DNA from: Gentiana macrophylla
Lineage: Eukaryota > Streptophyta > Magnoliopsida > Gentianales > Gentianaceae
Assembly (NCBI GenBank): GCA_026214975.1
Contig: CM047805.1
Coordinates: 192,891,620 to 192,955,619 of the forward strand
Length of the DNA: 64,000 bases
Reading direction: 5' to 3'
In this document: positions 1 through 11,400 of the stretch, in pieces
Position numbering within the stretch: the stretch's first letter is position 1
Layout of the letters: every line of letters starts with the position of its first letter
Position numbers and translations under genes: made by a program
The notes under the pieces: generated by a model
Told to the model about the DNA's origin: nothing
Database searches by the model: none
Seen by the model: only the letters and a program-made list of their open reading frames with translations

Positions 1-60
1 CACCATCATCACCACCACAACCACTACTATCGCACACCTCACATTATCCTCCGCCACCCA
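1..60. repeat. CAC/CAT-rich low-complexity tract
   Basis: The first 60 bases are an imperfect run of CAC, CAT and CCA triplets. No open frame or element boundary is associated with it. Confidence 0.5.
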
Positions 61-149
61 CCACCGCTTGCTACACTCGTTATCATGCATGCTCATCACC
101 CATCGTGTTATTTGTCACATCTAATACAATCTTGCATATTTCATTCCAT

Positions 150-256
150 TGAATGCCAAACATAGGAATTTAAGCGGTTTCATTCCATTTCATTGAATTT
201 CATTCCACCAATTCATTTCATTCCGTTACATTCCAGTAATCCAAACACACCCTAAG
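150..256. mobile_element. MITE-like remnant (putative)
   Basis: The stretch is built of reiterated CATTCCATT and CATTTCATT words and ends in AATCCAAACACACCCTAA. That resembles the termini of small plant DNA transposons whose ends read GGGTGTGTTTGGATT on the other strand. The opposite terminus and a target duplication were not found, so this is a weak call. Between 257 and 821 I see nothing beyond AT-rich spacer. Confidence 0.3.
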
Positions 257-1230
257 GGTATGATTTGTGAAGGATTTGTACGTGTTGGATTCAAAATAGC
301 ATTAATTGTTGAATGGTAACTATAGAATGCTGATTATTCATTACACGCAAATGTCAAATCAGAGGGGCATGGAAAGAAAATTTGCAGTATTATATTGGAT
401 CACTGAAATGCAGATTTGCACTTTAACGGTTTGAGGCAAAAATAGTTGGTGCCTACAATGTTTTGTTTTTTTGAAAGGTCCAAAAAGGATTAATAATAAA
501 GCAAGCGAAATTCTAACTTGGACAAGATGTGAGTTCAATTTTAATTTGATATAGAAAGCAAAAGTGTGTATTTTTAATTATTTTATTTATACCAAGTCTT
601 GATTTAAATTCGGAAGTCGTTTTGCGAATGACATTTATTTAAATAAATAATTCGAATTGATATGAAACGACTAATGTTTTGAGCTAGTGCACAATTTTCT
701 ATTAATTATAAAAACGGATACTTGGAATTGACGGATAATACTTGCTCGCTTGTTCGCTCGTGGCACGAAAGTGTCAAAACTCTGATGGCTAGGGAGATTA
801 GAGTTCTCGCTCTTGGGAAGCTGTGGCGCCCGTCCCGGATACCGAGTCCTTATCCGGAAGAACGCCCGGCATGCATATATTAACTTTTTAAATCGTCAAA
901 AGTAATATATACATAAGCCTCGTAACAATTAATCAGAGAAAAAGAGGAATAAATTAAAACTAAAATAACTCGGAAAAGATTGTCAAACAACAAACAACGG
1001 ATCACCAGTCCCAAAATCTACGTCTAAGAAAATTAAAACGACAAAACAACGAAATAAATGTTGTTTAACTTATTACATCAAAATTTGAAACTGAAAAGAT
1101 ACTAAAGTCTATCTCTCAAAAGCTGAATAATAAAATCGCATAAAATAAAAGTCCATGACATCATAATCTCTTGAGCTCAAACGTCGGCTCCGTCATCATA
1201 ACCGTACTCATCATCATCCTGACAACCACC

Positions 1231-1890
1231 TTCTCGGGGTGGGGACAATAAAGACACGAGGGGGTAAGTACTTACGTACTTAGTAAGGGGTAGAAGAAAC
1301 GGTTTCACAATATATTTATATAATATACATCAAGATAAAGTCTACAATCTCTACCACATAGGTTGCATTAAAATACACTCCCCTCTGCTAGGTCTGTTAG
1401 CACCATCACGAGCAATTATCTATGTTACATTGTAATTCAAGGACACAATGCCCGAATGATGGGTATGCACCAACACATATTCAGCACCTCATATAGCACG
1501 GATGGTTCCGTGTGGAACATTTTTCAAAACCCGAATATTGTCCGTTACGTATGAGAAATGATTCCATGCTGCGAATCATAAATGTGCCTCACCAAGAATT
1601 ACAACGTTTTAGCTTTTAGACTCATCACATATGTTTATTACGTAGTTAATCTAACCACCTAAATTCATTCCACTTAAAAAGGCATCCTAAGGACATCTAG
1701 TCCTAGACAATCTAGATTAACTACCTAGCATGTTGTAAAAGGCATCACTGGCTACTAAACCAATGACCCCGCAAGGTCTAAACAACCGCCTTCTGGGCTA
1801 CCACCTTCTCCCCGCAGAGGGTCTCAGTTGTGGCGATTGATGCTAAGGCACCTGAAGTCAGAAGTTAGACATTGTCAATTAACATATAAT
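1231..1890. repeat. Direct repeat copy 1 inside chromovirus LTR
   Basis: This block matches 3184-3815 in the same orientation with scattered differences. Shared landmarks include CTCGGGGTGGGG, a run around TGTTAGCACCATCACGAGCA, and GGTCTAAACAACCG. Similarity continues more weakly outward, so the duplicated unit is about 2 kb (roughly 868-2790 and 2793-4860). Confidence 0.8.
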
Positions 1891-3183
1891 GTTCCATAAG
1901 AACATACAAGCCACTTCATAACAAATAAATACATATATAATATTCCGGTACAATAGAGTACATATGTATACATTACTGTACCTTATTTTCGTTCCTGGGA
2001 ATACATATGTAACAGAAATGATATAGTAATTGATTTATATATGTAAATTAAAATTAAGAGCTTGCAAGCAGCATACCTTTTTTTCTAACCATAATATATA
2101 AAGTTGCATTCCTCTTACTATATATATATTCCTTTTTCTTTCGAAACCCACCCTGTACTCTTATCCCCTTTATATTTTCATTTTAATAACCATACGAAAG
2201 AAATGCATCCGATACCTTCAGCTACCCAAGTACTGCTATGGTTGTACTAACCATAATCGACAGAAAATATAATTAAAACAAGACATATACCTTAGACAAC
2301 AGAGAATTAAATATAACACAGATAACAACATAATTAAATACCGTTGAACACCCCCTTACCTTGATAATAATTAGGAAAAGATCCAAAACCAAACACAACA
2401 AGAACAGCTGTGAATCCTCGCCTTCTACGCAATCTATACAAACCAAAACGACGACTACGATTAACAACACAACCTATATATCATCCTAAACACAAGAATT
2501 ACCCAAAAACGAATAAGATTCTAAAAGAACCTAAAAGATGGATACTTACGAAATACGGAATTGCTGATGTCAAAAGAACGTTTGCAACGAGACGATTACT
2601 TCTCTCTACTGCGGTCTGCACCGAAAAACAACCGTTAAACTCCGAATTTGGAAAACAGCATCCGAACTTCTCTTTTTCTCTGTGCGTCGACCTCTCCCCA
2701 AATTTCCAGAAAATTAACGTGAATGAAGTACTGGGGATTTAGGGTATTAATTTCCTTTTATACCCAATTAATTAATTCCTTTTATTCCAGACACGCATAT
2801 ATTTTTTTCTTTAATAAATCAAAGAAGTAAATATACGTAAGCCTACGTCATCATACATTAATATCAATTGCAAAGCGGAAGACTTAAAAGAACAACTTGG
2901 GAATGTCAAACGACAAACAAAACAGATCGATCAAAGTTCCAAAACAAGTCTAAGAACATCCTCAAAAGAAACAACAGAATTAAATGTTGTTTAAACTATT
3001 ACAATCCCAAATAAAAAAGATAAAACGGGAGGCTAAAAGTCTAGTGACACCTCAAACGTTAAACGTTTACAATTCCAAGGTATTATTGAAATAATGAAAA
3101 TTCAAATAAACTTCATCTCGAACCCCAAGCTCAAACGTCTGCGCCTTGACTATCGTCATAGCCAAATTCATCTACCTGCCAAT

Positions 3184-3815
3184 CTTCTCGGGGTGGGGTA
3201 CAATAAGGAAAATGGGTAAGTACATTTTGTACTCAGTAAGGGGTAGAAGATTGATAACACATATTGATCTACACATCTACCACATATGTTGCATTAAAAT
3301 ACACTCCCCTCTGCTAAGTCTGTTAGCACCATCACGAGCAATTATCTATGTTACATTGTAATTCATGGACAAAATGCCCGAATGATGGGTATGCACCGGG
3401 ACATACTCAGCACCTCATATGGCACGGATGGTTCCGTGTGAAACATTTCCCAAAACCCGAATATTGTCCGTTACGTATGAGAAATGATTTCATGCTACGA
3501 ATCATAAATGTGCCTCACCAAGAATTACAATGTTTTAGCTTTTAGACTCATCACATATGTTTATTACGTAGTTAATCTAACCACCTAAGTTCATTCCACT
3601 TAAAAGGCTTCCTAAGGACATCTAGTCCTAGACAATCTAGATTAACTACCTAGCACGTTGTAAAAGACATCAATGGCTACTAAACCAATGACCCCGCAAG
3701 GTCTAAACAACCGTCTTACAGGCTACCACCTTCTCCCCGCAGAGAGGTCTCGGTTGTGGCGATTGATGCTAAGGCACTGAAGTCGGAAGTTAGACTTTGT
3801 CAATTAACATTTAAT
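3184..3815. repeat. Direct repeat copy 2 inside chromovirus LTR
   Basis: Second copy of the block at 1231-1890. The two copies differ by many substitutions and small indels, so the duplication is not recent. Copy 2 lacks the LTR end (GGGACGGGCGCCACA on the minus strand) that flanks copy 1. Confidence 0.8.
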
Positions 3816-3972
3816 GTCTCTAAAGACATGCACACCAAGTCACAGAGTGTAACACACCAAAACAAACTCGTTTAGAACATCCCTTACCTTGATTTGATTT
3901 ATAACCGTTATCCGACAATCTTTCAGCGTTTCCTTCACCTACAAAAATTACAACATGTATCCTTTATTGTTT

Positions 3973-3978
<6 letters not shown>

Positions 3979-4050
<72 letters not shown>
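3979..4050. repeat. (AT)n microsatellite
   Basis: About 36 uninterrupted AT dinucleotides. It lies in copy 2 of the LTR duplication and is absent from the corresponding part of copy 1. Confidence 0.95.
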
Positions 4051-4052
<2 letters not shown>

Positions 4053-5028
4053 TAAATTCTAGCAAAACAGAAAAATAAACTTAATTAAAGGAAATCTAAA
4101 AGTGAACCAACACTTTCTGTGTAGACCTTGCAAAAATGATGATTAGTGTTCTTCAACTTATTTTATATTTTATTGAGTTATTCATTCACCCATTTAATTA
4201 TTTACTCAAACCCCATAGCATATATATTTAAATAGATACAAATGCAACCTTCTGCACAATTCAGTACACTTGCAGAACCTTTATATTAGTCCCACTTGCT
4301 ACCTTCGACCATTCTGGGTATATTTACCATGAATCGATTTCCACATATATAAACATGTACCCACAAATCCACGATCCAAAATCCCGAGAAACCTTCTTAA
4401 TACATATAAATATAAATTGCAGACATAGGTTAACATCAACTTCCTACGATGAAAGGTATAGTATTCTATCCAGAAAACAACAACAAAATGCTATCTATGA
4501 TTACTACGATGATGATTCTAAGGAAGAACACCAAAGGAAAACCTTATAATCATCCCGTGAATTCGATTTACGGAAAGTATTGGGAAAGACATTTACCTTG
4601 CACAAAGACACGATAAAAAGACTACACGAGCTCCTCTTCGTGCTGATCGTTGTGGTATGACTTGTCTGAAAATCCAACCAACACACTAATTGATATAATT
4701 TTCCAATGCTTGGTCTATCTTTCTGATGAAAGGCGACTGGGGAAGAAGGGTTTGGGTGAAACGCACAAAGAAGTTTTGGGGAAGGTTACGGGAAAATCTT
4801 TTAATAAAAGGGATTGGCTGGAAATTAGGAAGGGTTTAATTCTTTTAATATTAATATTTCTAATTAATGGCTTGCCCAAAAACAGTGAACTTAGACATCG
4901 AGCATTTAGTTCTTTTTTTTTTGAAATAATAATACTAATAGTAGTAATAATAATTAAGAGAAAACAAAACTTTTGGAATGTAGCTTGATTGATGTAATTA
5001 CCCTATACTGAAGATACCGGATATTACA

Positions 5029-5048
5029 TTCCTTCCTTCTTATATAAA
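5029..5048 (-). other. Polypurine tract of the chromovirus
   Basis: The minus strand reads AAGAAGGAAGGAA directly before the LTR start TGTAATATCC. This is the position and composition of the plus-strand primer of a Ty3-type element, and it fixes the element's orientation as minus. Confidence 0.7.
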
Positions 5049-5122
5049 GTTTCGTCCTCGAAACTGAACATACCTGGAAGGTGCTTGAATTCCGGAAACT
5101 CGCAATTAAACCATGTTGTCCT

Positions 5123-5395
5123 CTAACTCCCATTTGCCTTGTCCGGTGTATGATTACTCCATTGAACCAACACTAGTTGAACATCTTCACCCTTGGCTTG
5201 CTTTACTTTCCGTTCCAAGATACAAACTGGTTCTTCTTGGTAAGTTAGGTTCTCTTCAACCATTTCGAGGGCAACGTTTGCTTCCGTATCAATATCAGTC
5301 AAACATTTCTTTAGCATTGACACATGAAAGACGTTATGAACTCTTGACAAGAACTCTGAAAATTCCAAACGATAAGCTAAAGGTCCCACTTTAGC
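5123..5395 (-). pseudogene. Chromovirus integrase C-terminus and chromodomain-like end
   Basis: The minus-strand frame contains GPLAYRLEF, RVHNVFHVSML and EEPVCILERK, followed by a VLVQWSNH segment. This is the usual order in plant chromoviruses: the GPY/F-type C-terminal integrase module, the VHNVFHVSML signature, then a short chromodomain-like tail thought to guide integration into heterochromatin. The frame ends at a premature stop where families normally continue with an E(A)TWE-like motif; here it reads EEPV...HTPDKANGS. It lies between the polypurine tract and the integrase core, as in intact elements. A stop separates it from the core frame, so it is not expressible as it stands. Confidence 0.75.
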
Positions 5396-6408
5396 TTAGA
5401 TCACAAAAGGTCTTACATATCTGGGGCTCAACTTGCCCTTCTGTCCAAACCGTCTCACTCCTCTCATCGGTGATGCCTTGAGGTACACTCTATCACCGAC
5501 CTCAAACTCCAACGGTCTTCTTCTCACATCTGCCCAACTTTTTTTCCTGTCTTGAGCCACTTTCAGGTTCAGACGAACTGCCTCAATCTTCTCTTTAGCC
5601 TGCTGTATCAACTCTGGCCCCGTTATCTGTTTCTCCTCAACTTCATCCCAGAACACTGGTGTCCTACACTTCCTTCCGTACAAAGCCTCAAACGGTGGCA
5701 TCTTGATGCTTGCATGGTAACTATTGTTATACGCAAACTCTGCCACTGGGAGGTACTCATCCCATGAGCCTCCTACTTCCAAGGCACATGCTCTCAACTT
5801 GTCCTCGAGAGTCTGAATCGTCCTTTCTCACCGCCCGCCTGCATGCAGGGATGAACGCCAGACTCGAGATCCAACCGTACCAAGTTGCTTTCGTAAACTC
5901 ATCCAAAATCTGGCGATGAACTCCGCTGTCCCGGTCGGACACAATTGAAAGCTGGGACTCATGAAGCTTCACAATATTGTGCAAATAAAGTGTAGCTAAC
6001 TTCTTCAATGTCATTTTCTCATTCCTTTGGCAAGAGATGCATGAGACTTAGTCAACCGATCGACTATCACCCAAATCTTGTCATATCCTGTCTTGGTCTT
6101 CGGTAATCCACTAATGAAGTCCATAATGATCTTCTCCCACTTCCATTCGGGAATCTCTAAAGGCTTTAACAATCCTGCTGGTCTTCTATGCTCAGCCTTC
6201 ACTACCATTGGCATGTATCACATCCGCCACAAACTCGCTATCTCAATTTTCATTGATGGCCACCAGTAATATTGCTTCAGCTCTTTATACATCTTGTTTG
6301 CTCCAGGATGAACTGCAAACGTAACTTTATGGGCTTCATCCATAACCATATTCCTTAAGTTGTCCACCTGAGGAACACACAACCTATTTTGATACCAAAG
6401 GTTACCGT
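5396..6408 (-). pseudogene. Chromovirus integrase core, frameshifted
   Basis: Three overlapping minus-strand frames carry integrase sequence. Residues around [17 protein letters not shown] hold the first catalytic Asp. SIVSDRDSGVHRQIL holds the second. The frame at 5396-5797, starting RACALEVGGSWDEYL, is the downstream part, including FEALYGRKCRTP. The stretch that should carry the catalytic Glu (about 5810-5870) is shifted out of frame and scrambled by small indels. From 6215 to 6408 degraded sequence of the zinc-binding N-terminal domain continues (a YYWWPSMK-like segment) up to the insertion of the Copia-type element at 6409. The enzyme would have joined retroviral cDNA to host DNA; this copy is dead. 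Confidence 0.8.
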
Positions 6409-6775
6409 TGTTAGGAAATCAACGTGGGAACGCAGCGGAATTCAAAAATTTAATTTCCTTTTTCCCAAAATCGACTTCGTTTAAGCAATAAACGAATAAA
6501 CTAAAGACGGTGGTTACCTTGGTTGATCTAAAAGATCGACGCTTTGACCGTCTAAGGAGAGTAGTTCTGCATAGAGCCGCCCAAGTGTTCGGCCTCTACC
6601 GCTAGTCCACACGAACAGCCCCCCGGAATCCCATCATGGATTGCTATTGGAAAACTCCGGTTGCTAGACCGGCCTTTTTCCCCTCTCTCCAACTCTCTAT
6701 ATGATGCTCTCTATTTTACACAAGAACTATTAGTTCTTGGAATTGTGATCTACAAAAGAGCTTGACACCCACCTC

Positions 6776-6785
6776 CTTTTATAAT
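6776..6785 (-). promoter_or_regulatory. Putative TATA box in LTR
   Basis: The minus strand reads CATTATAAAAGGAGG, a good TATA element, placed so that transcription would run toward the U5 end of the LTR. The same site is present in the right LTR near 14153-14162. Confidence 0.5.
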
Positions 6786-6902
6786 GGAAGTGGCGCCCCA
6801 AATAGAGTAGAGGAGAAGAAAACATTTTCCCAATAAAATAAGGAAAATATAATTGATTGATTTATCTCATTTATTATAATATCTCATATTAAATAAATCT
6901 AG

Positions 6903-6967
6903 GATATTGTCAATATCTTATATTGAATATTTCCAAGATATTGTCAATATCTTATATTGACAATATT
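6903..6967. repeat. Repeated palindrome GATATTGTCAATATC
   Basis: GATATTGTCAATATC, two 7-bp arms around one base, occurs at 6903-6917 and again at 6937-6951, followed by a partial third arm (ATTGACAATATT). The right LTR has the same arrangement near 14277-14345. It could form a cruciform or RNA hairpin. Confidence 0.8.
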
Positions 6968-8404
6968 TATCTTTTATTATATTACCATAAATCAATTTAT
7001 ACATGTATATATATCACATATATATTACACACATAAAAATCTATTAATATCATACATTGGTGCGTATACAAGCAAATCACTAATTTGCATTTAATGTGTA
7101 CACATACACACGCATGTATGCATGATATATATATATATATATTATTTTATTTTATTAATATCTAATATTAATAATAGGTAATATCATTAATTAAATTGCA
7201 CAATCCAAGTGTATCACTTATACACATATGTGGCGCCACTTATCAATATAAGTGTATTTAATTAATCAACTTAATTAATATCTTGTATTTAATTTATTCA
7301 TAATAAATAAATACCACCATATTAATTTACCACTATAACCTTTATAGTTCGAGATAAACTTTCCTTATTTGGTTATCATCTATAACCACATTTTAATCCG
7401 GCTAGATGTTCATATGTGTGTGACCCGATAGGCTTCCGAATATGTTGGCCGTAGACTCAAAGTGCAAATTACGAAAATGCCCTTCATGCCTAACGATCAC
7501 CGGATAGCGTCTAGCAACACACCGTGACCCCCAATCATCGGAAGAGTCAAATGCAATGACTACTACCTTTCATGTGAAAGCGATTACCGTGTAACTTACA
7601 ATCCTATCGCTGTAATAATATCCATACGGTCGTTAGTCGAGTGTCAAAACATCAACGACCGTATCTTATAATCTGGATATCATGCTCTCTCTCGAAGTAA
7701 CACATTTACTCCCACTTTGCAAAGATTCACGAGAGTAAGACATTCCTTATAAGAAGGCCATTTCGGATATTCGATCCCAATCATAGGATACGCGATTCCC
7801 GGACGACCAATCATGTATACTCCGCGATGCTTGAAGATCATACCCAATCACTACCGCATGATCACCCCGTGGCTGGGGAAACCTCAATAGTGTCAAAGCA
7901 TGACAATCCACACCGTGATGCCATGAAGACTCGGTCAAAGGATAATTACACAACCGCCACACGAGTGTGACACTTATCCGTGTAAGTGGGGTCGATCCTA
8001 ACGACGCATTCTCTAATACACGTCCACGCACGGTCCAAGTGTCTCTACACTTCGATAGACGAGATCTATCCTCGCCTCTAAAAGACGAAGACATCTAATA
8101 CGTGCTAGTACATTTATACTATCAATGTCTGTTTAATAGTACATCACCTAGAGACATTTAAGTATCAAACTAATTAAAGTGATTAGAGATCTCATCAACC
8201 ATAATCGCCTATCATGGTTTCTCTAACACGATTTAATACTAAGGGCGTTATCATATAACAATTCATAATTGGTTCTTTAGAAGAACATATATATGACAAA
8301 TGAAAAGCCATTTAATATATGTATAAACATAAAGAAATAGTAGAAATGATCCAACCCGGTCGGATCCGGTCCAACCCGATTGGGTTTAGGACACTATTCC
8401 AACA

Positions 8405-8420
8405 ATCTCCCACTTGGCGA
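8405..8420 (-). other. Polypurine tract of the Copia-type element
   Basis: The minus strand reads CTTCGCCAAGTGGGAGAT immediately before the LTR start TGTTGGAATAG. AAGTGGGAG is a typical plant Copia-type PPT. Confidence 0.8.
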
Positions 8421-11400
8421 AGACCAATCACTCGCACACACAAGACCAAGTTGAAACATAAGAATCTCATGCATTAGTCGCAATTCAGCTCCTAGCCATA
8501 AACGGATCGCTATCCGTGGGGACTCGACTATCTTCATATCACGTTCCAAATGACCAAGTCAAAGGAACCGCCTCAACACACACACGAATCTCTCGACGAG
8601 ACCCCTGGTCCTTGCTTCAAGCAATAAATCCACTTACTATATCAGCTATATAGTAAAAGGTGGAAGAACCGTACAAGGTTCGAGGAATGAACCTTCTAGA
8701 TCCATATCTTTGCTCATTTGTGCCTCCAAGGCAATACTGTGTTTTGGCCAAGTTGTAGAGTTTACAGTGACCCATAGGCTAGAACATTTCCAGCTCACTG
8801 TATCACTTATTCAAAGTGACTGCAAACCCAGACTGTAGCTCCCACTCGCCTTCGTAAGACTCAGGATATACGTCTGTTTAACTATATTTATCTAACTCCA
8901 AGTTTCGATAAACCAGGAATTCTTCCTTAACTTGTTTAAGGATATTCTCGACATTTACCAGATTTACTTTCATACTTGCTCATGACTCTTCATGAACTAT
9001 GAACATCCGGCATTTCCTTTATGATGGTTCCTATCGCAGGAGCGAAGGAAACCTTCCATAAACATCATCTTTCACCTCATCTTTAGGACCAACGTCCTAA
9101 CATTGATAGATCTTGCGATCTATGCTAAACTTCTTTTAGCATCACATCTATATAGGTAAACTATAATCTTACAGCAGTTAAATCTATCGCTATAGATTTT
9201 TATTTCTAAAATTAAGAACTGCTAATCCAAGTGCTTTCGTAAAGACCTTGAACTACCAAACATTAATTGACTGTGACATGGGGTGACAATTCTCAAGAGA
9301 GATATCTAATACCTTGCTCAAAAATCACAACACACTCCCACTATCCATCTTGTACATTGGGGCATATCCTTCTTTTGACTAAATCAAACTCCTTTGATTA
9401 TCAAACAAAGAAATTGTCTAGAGAAACTTGTTTGAGTCCATAAATGGATCTCGTGGGCTTACATATCATGTTATTGTCTATGAACATCGAGCTGTTTGCC
9501 CAACGTCTTCAACACTATCATATAGCCATGATACGAAGTTATAACAAGCATCATCTGATTAGAATCGGGCTCATTTGGCAAAGATAAAGGTAATTACAAG
9601 GTTTACACCGTGCACCTCGGCCGTCACTATAGCCTCGATAGTAATCATATTACAATCCATGTCACCTTTCAGGACATTCCCTTTAGGTAAGACAGACTAG
9701 GTTCACAACCTGGTTGTCACTAATGGAATCTAATTCGATTTTATGGCTCATGGCCACATCTCTCAAACTCGCCTTTCAAACATTCTTTCATAAGTCGTGT
9801 GATGTTCATTCTTCAAGATGAACATACCGGCACCTTTTTCGATCTTGAGGTTATCCATGACTTGCAGAACTTTTGTGTGCTTTGAGCGTTGATGTACACC
9901 TCATCGCTATGTGGGATGGCTCTGCTCATGTTCCATTGGTTGAATATATCTTTGTGGTTCTCAAACTCTTTTGAGATCTCGATTCACTCCCATTGTTTCT
10001 TTTGGAAGAAACACTTCTTTAGAAGACTGCATGTTTGGAGACAAACATTTTGCTCATGGACAAGTAAATATTATCAAGCGTACTTGCTAAGATATTCCAC
10101 AAAGTTGCATATGTCGTACTAGGCTCCAAGCCTTTTCGACTTTGCCTATGACAACTTCAAATCATCGGTTAAGATAGATTCGACATTATCCTCCTCCATA
10201 TCTAATATGGAATTTATTCAACCTTTATTCTTTGGAACTAGGTTAAGTATAAGGCACTATCCCGAAACGGGTAAGGGATACTTCGATGGCTTGCGTTACA
10301 CCTTTATCATATAAGGTGTTGTTTCCAATTTGGGAACACAATCTAATTGCGTATCTCAAAGATGGTATCCTTCAAGGAGAATCTTATTCCTTTTCGGGTG
10401 ACTTTAAATACCCTTCTGTATTAATTACTTCAATCCAATTGAAGATTAATTCCTAAGTAGCTCATCAATCTCATATTCGAACTAGCTCGAACTTTTGGGC
10501 TTTCCAATTGTCGTACTTCAATAAGTACGCTCAACTATTTCTAAAAATAGTCAAAGAGATTAATAAACATTATTTGTGATATTAATTGTCATATGCCAAC
10601 AAACATCGGTATGTTTAGGCTCTAATCAATCTTCTAGGTTTCATAACCTTTTCTTAAAAGGGTATTTTAGTCCTCTTTGGATGAGGTACGTATAACCCAC
10701 ATGATTCATAATCATATGGTTTAACATCATCGTAATGACGCTTAATTACACGCTTCCTTCCAAAGAGATCTGTCCCTAGAACAACCACAAATCAAGGATA
10801 ATGACCATACAAATATTTAGTTGAGATCTCATCACATATATCAACTATATAGTGACATCAATCTAGTATGTTAGATTCAAGTGACCTTCCAACTTTATCG
10901 GAATAACATTTATTCCTTACAATTGAATGTGTCTACTAAATCCTAACAAATAATCGAACTTGTGTCCTTCATAAGAACCGAACATAATAACATTTATTTA
11001 GTTCCTTTATCAGTTTACTAGATCCGAGAAAGTGTCACAACGCTTGCTTCACCTTCCATATCAGTATTTAATCTTTCTAATTTAATCATACTCGCAAGAT
11101 ATCATATATCTAAGAGTTGACTTGAACTTAGATAGATTTATCTCAACTTACTTGCCTAGAACAGAAACTTCAATAAGTTCTCTATTTAAGCACATGCCCT
11201 AATTTTTCCCTTTTTAATCCTTTAAGCACTTGAGAAATGTTTCTTATTGTAGTCTTCATAAGACTTAAGAAAGATCACAAGAGCTATGTTTTCAATTTCC
11301 TTTCATAAAGAAAATCTAAAGTTTATTAAATAGTTTATTTAACATTTTGAATCGTATTCAAAACATTGACTATTTAATTAATCTTTAAGCAATGATAGAA

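Larger units (their letters stand above)
822..5028 (-). mobile_element. 3' LTR of a Ty3 chromovirus (Tekay/Del-like), internally duplicated
   Basis: On the minus strand the LTR begins TGTAATATCCGGTATC at 5028 and ends GGGACGGGCGCCACA at 822, with the TG...CA ends expected of an LTR. A purine tract and then degraded chromodomain and integrase sequence lie directly to its right, as expected for a 3' LTR on the minus strand. At about 4.2 kb it is long because a block of roughly 2 kb is present twice (see the repeat entries). The partner 5' LTR is not in the window, so age and TSD cannot be judged. An alternative reading is two partial LTR copies of one family lying side by side. Confidence 0.65.
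6409..8404 (-). repeat. 3' LTR of the Copia-type element
   Basis: 1996 bp, TGTTAGGAAA...TATTCCAACA on the plus strand. It matches 13787-15586 plus 23175-23370 nearly throughout. Differences are mostly small indels or replaced clusters of a few bases, not evenly spread substitutions. Confidence 0.92.

Noticed and set aside
2410..2742. 110-codon plus-strand open frame
   Set aside because: Inside the chromovirus LTR, low-complexity basic composition, no conserved motif and not preserved in the second copy of the duplication.
7747..8094. 115-codon minus-strand frame, partly repeated at 15030-15287
   Set aside because: Located in both LTRs of the Copia-type element; the frame is not conserved between them.
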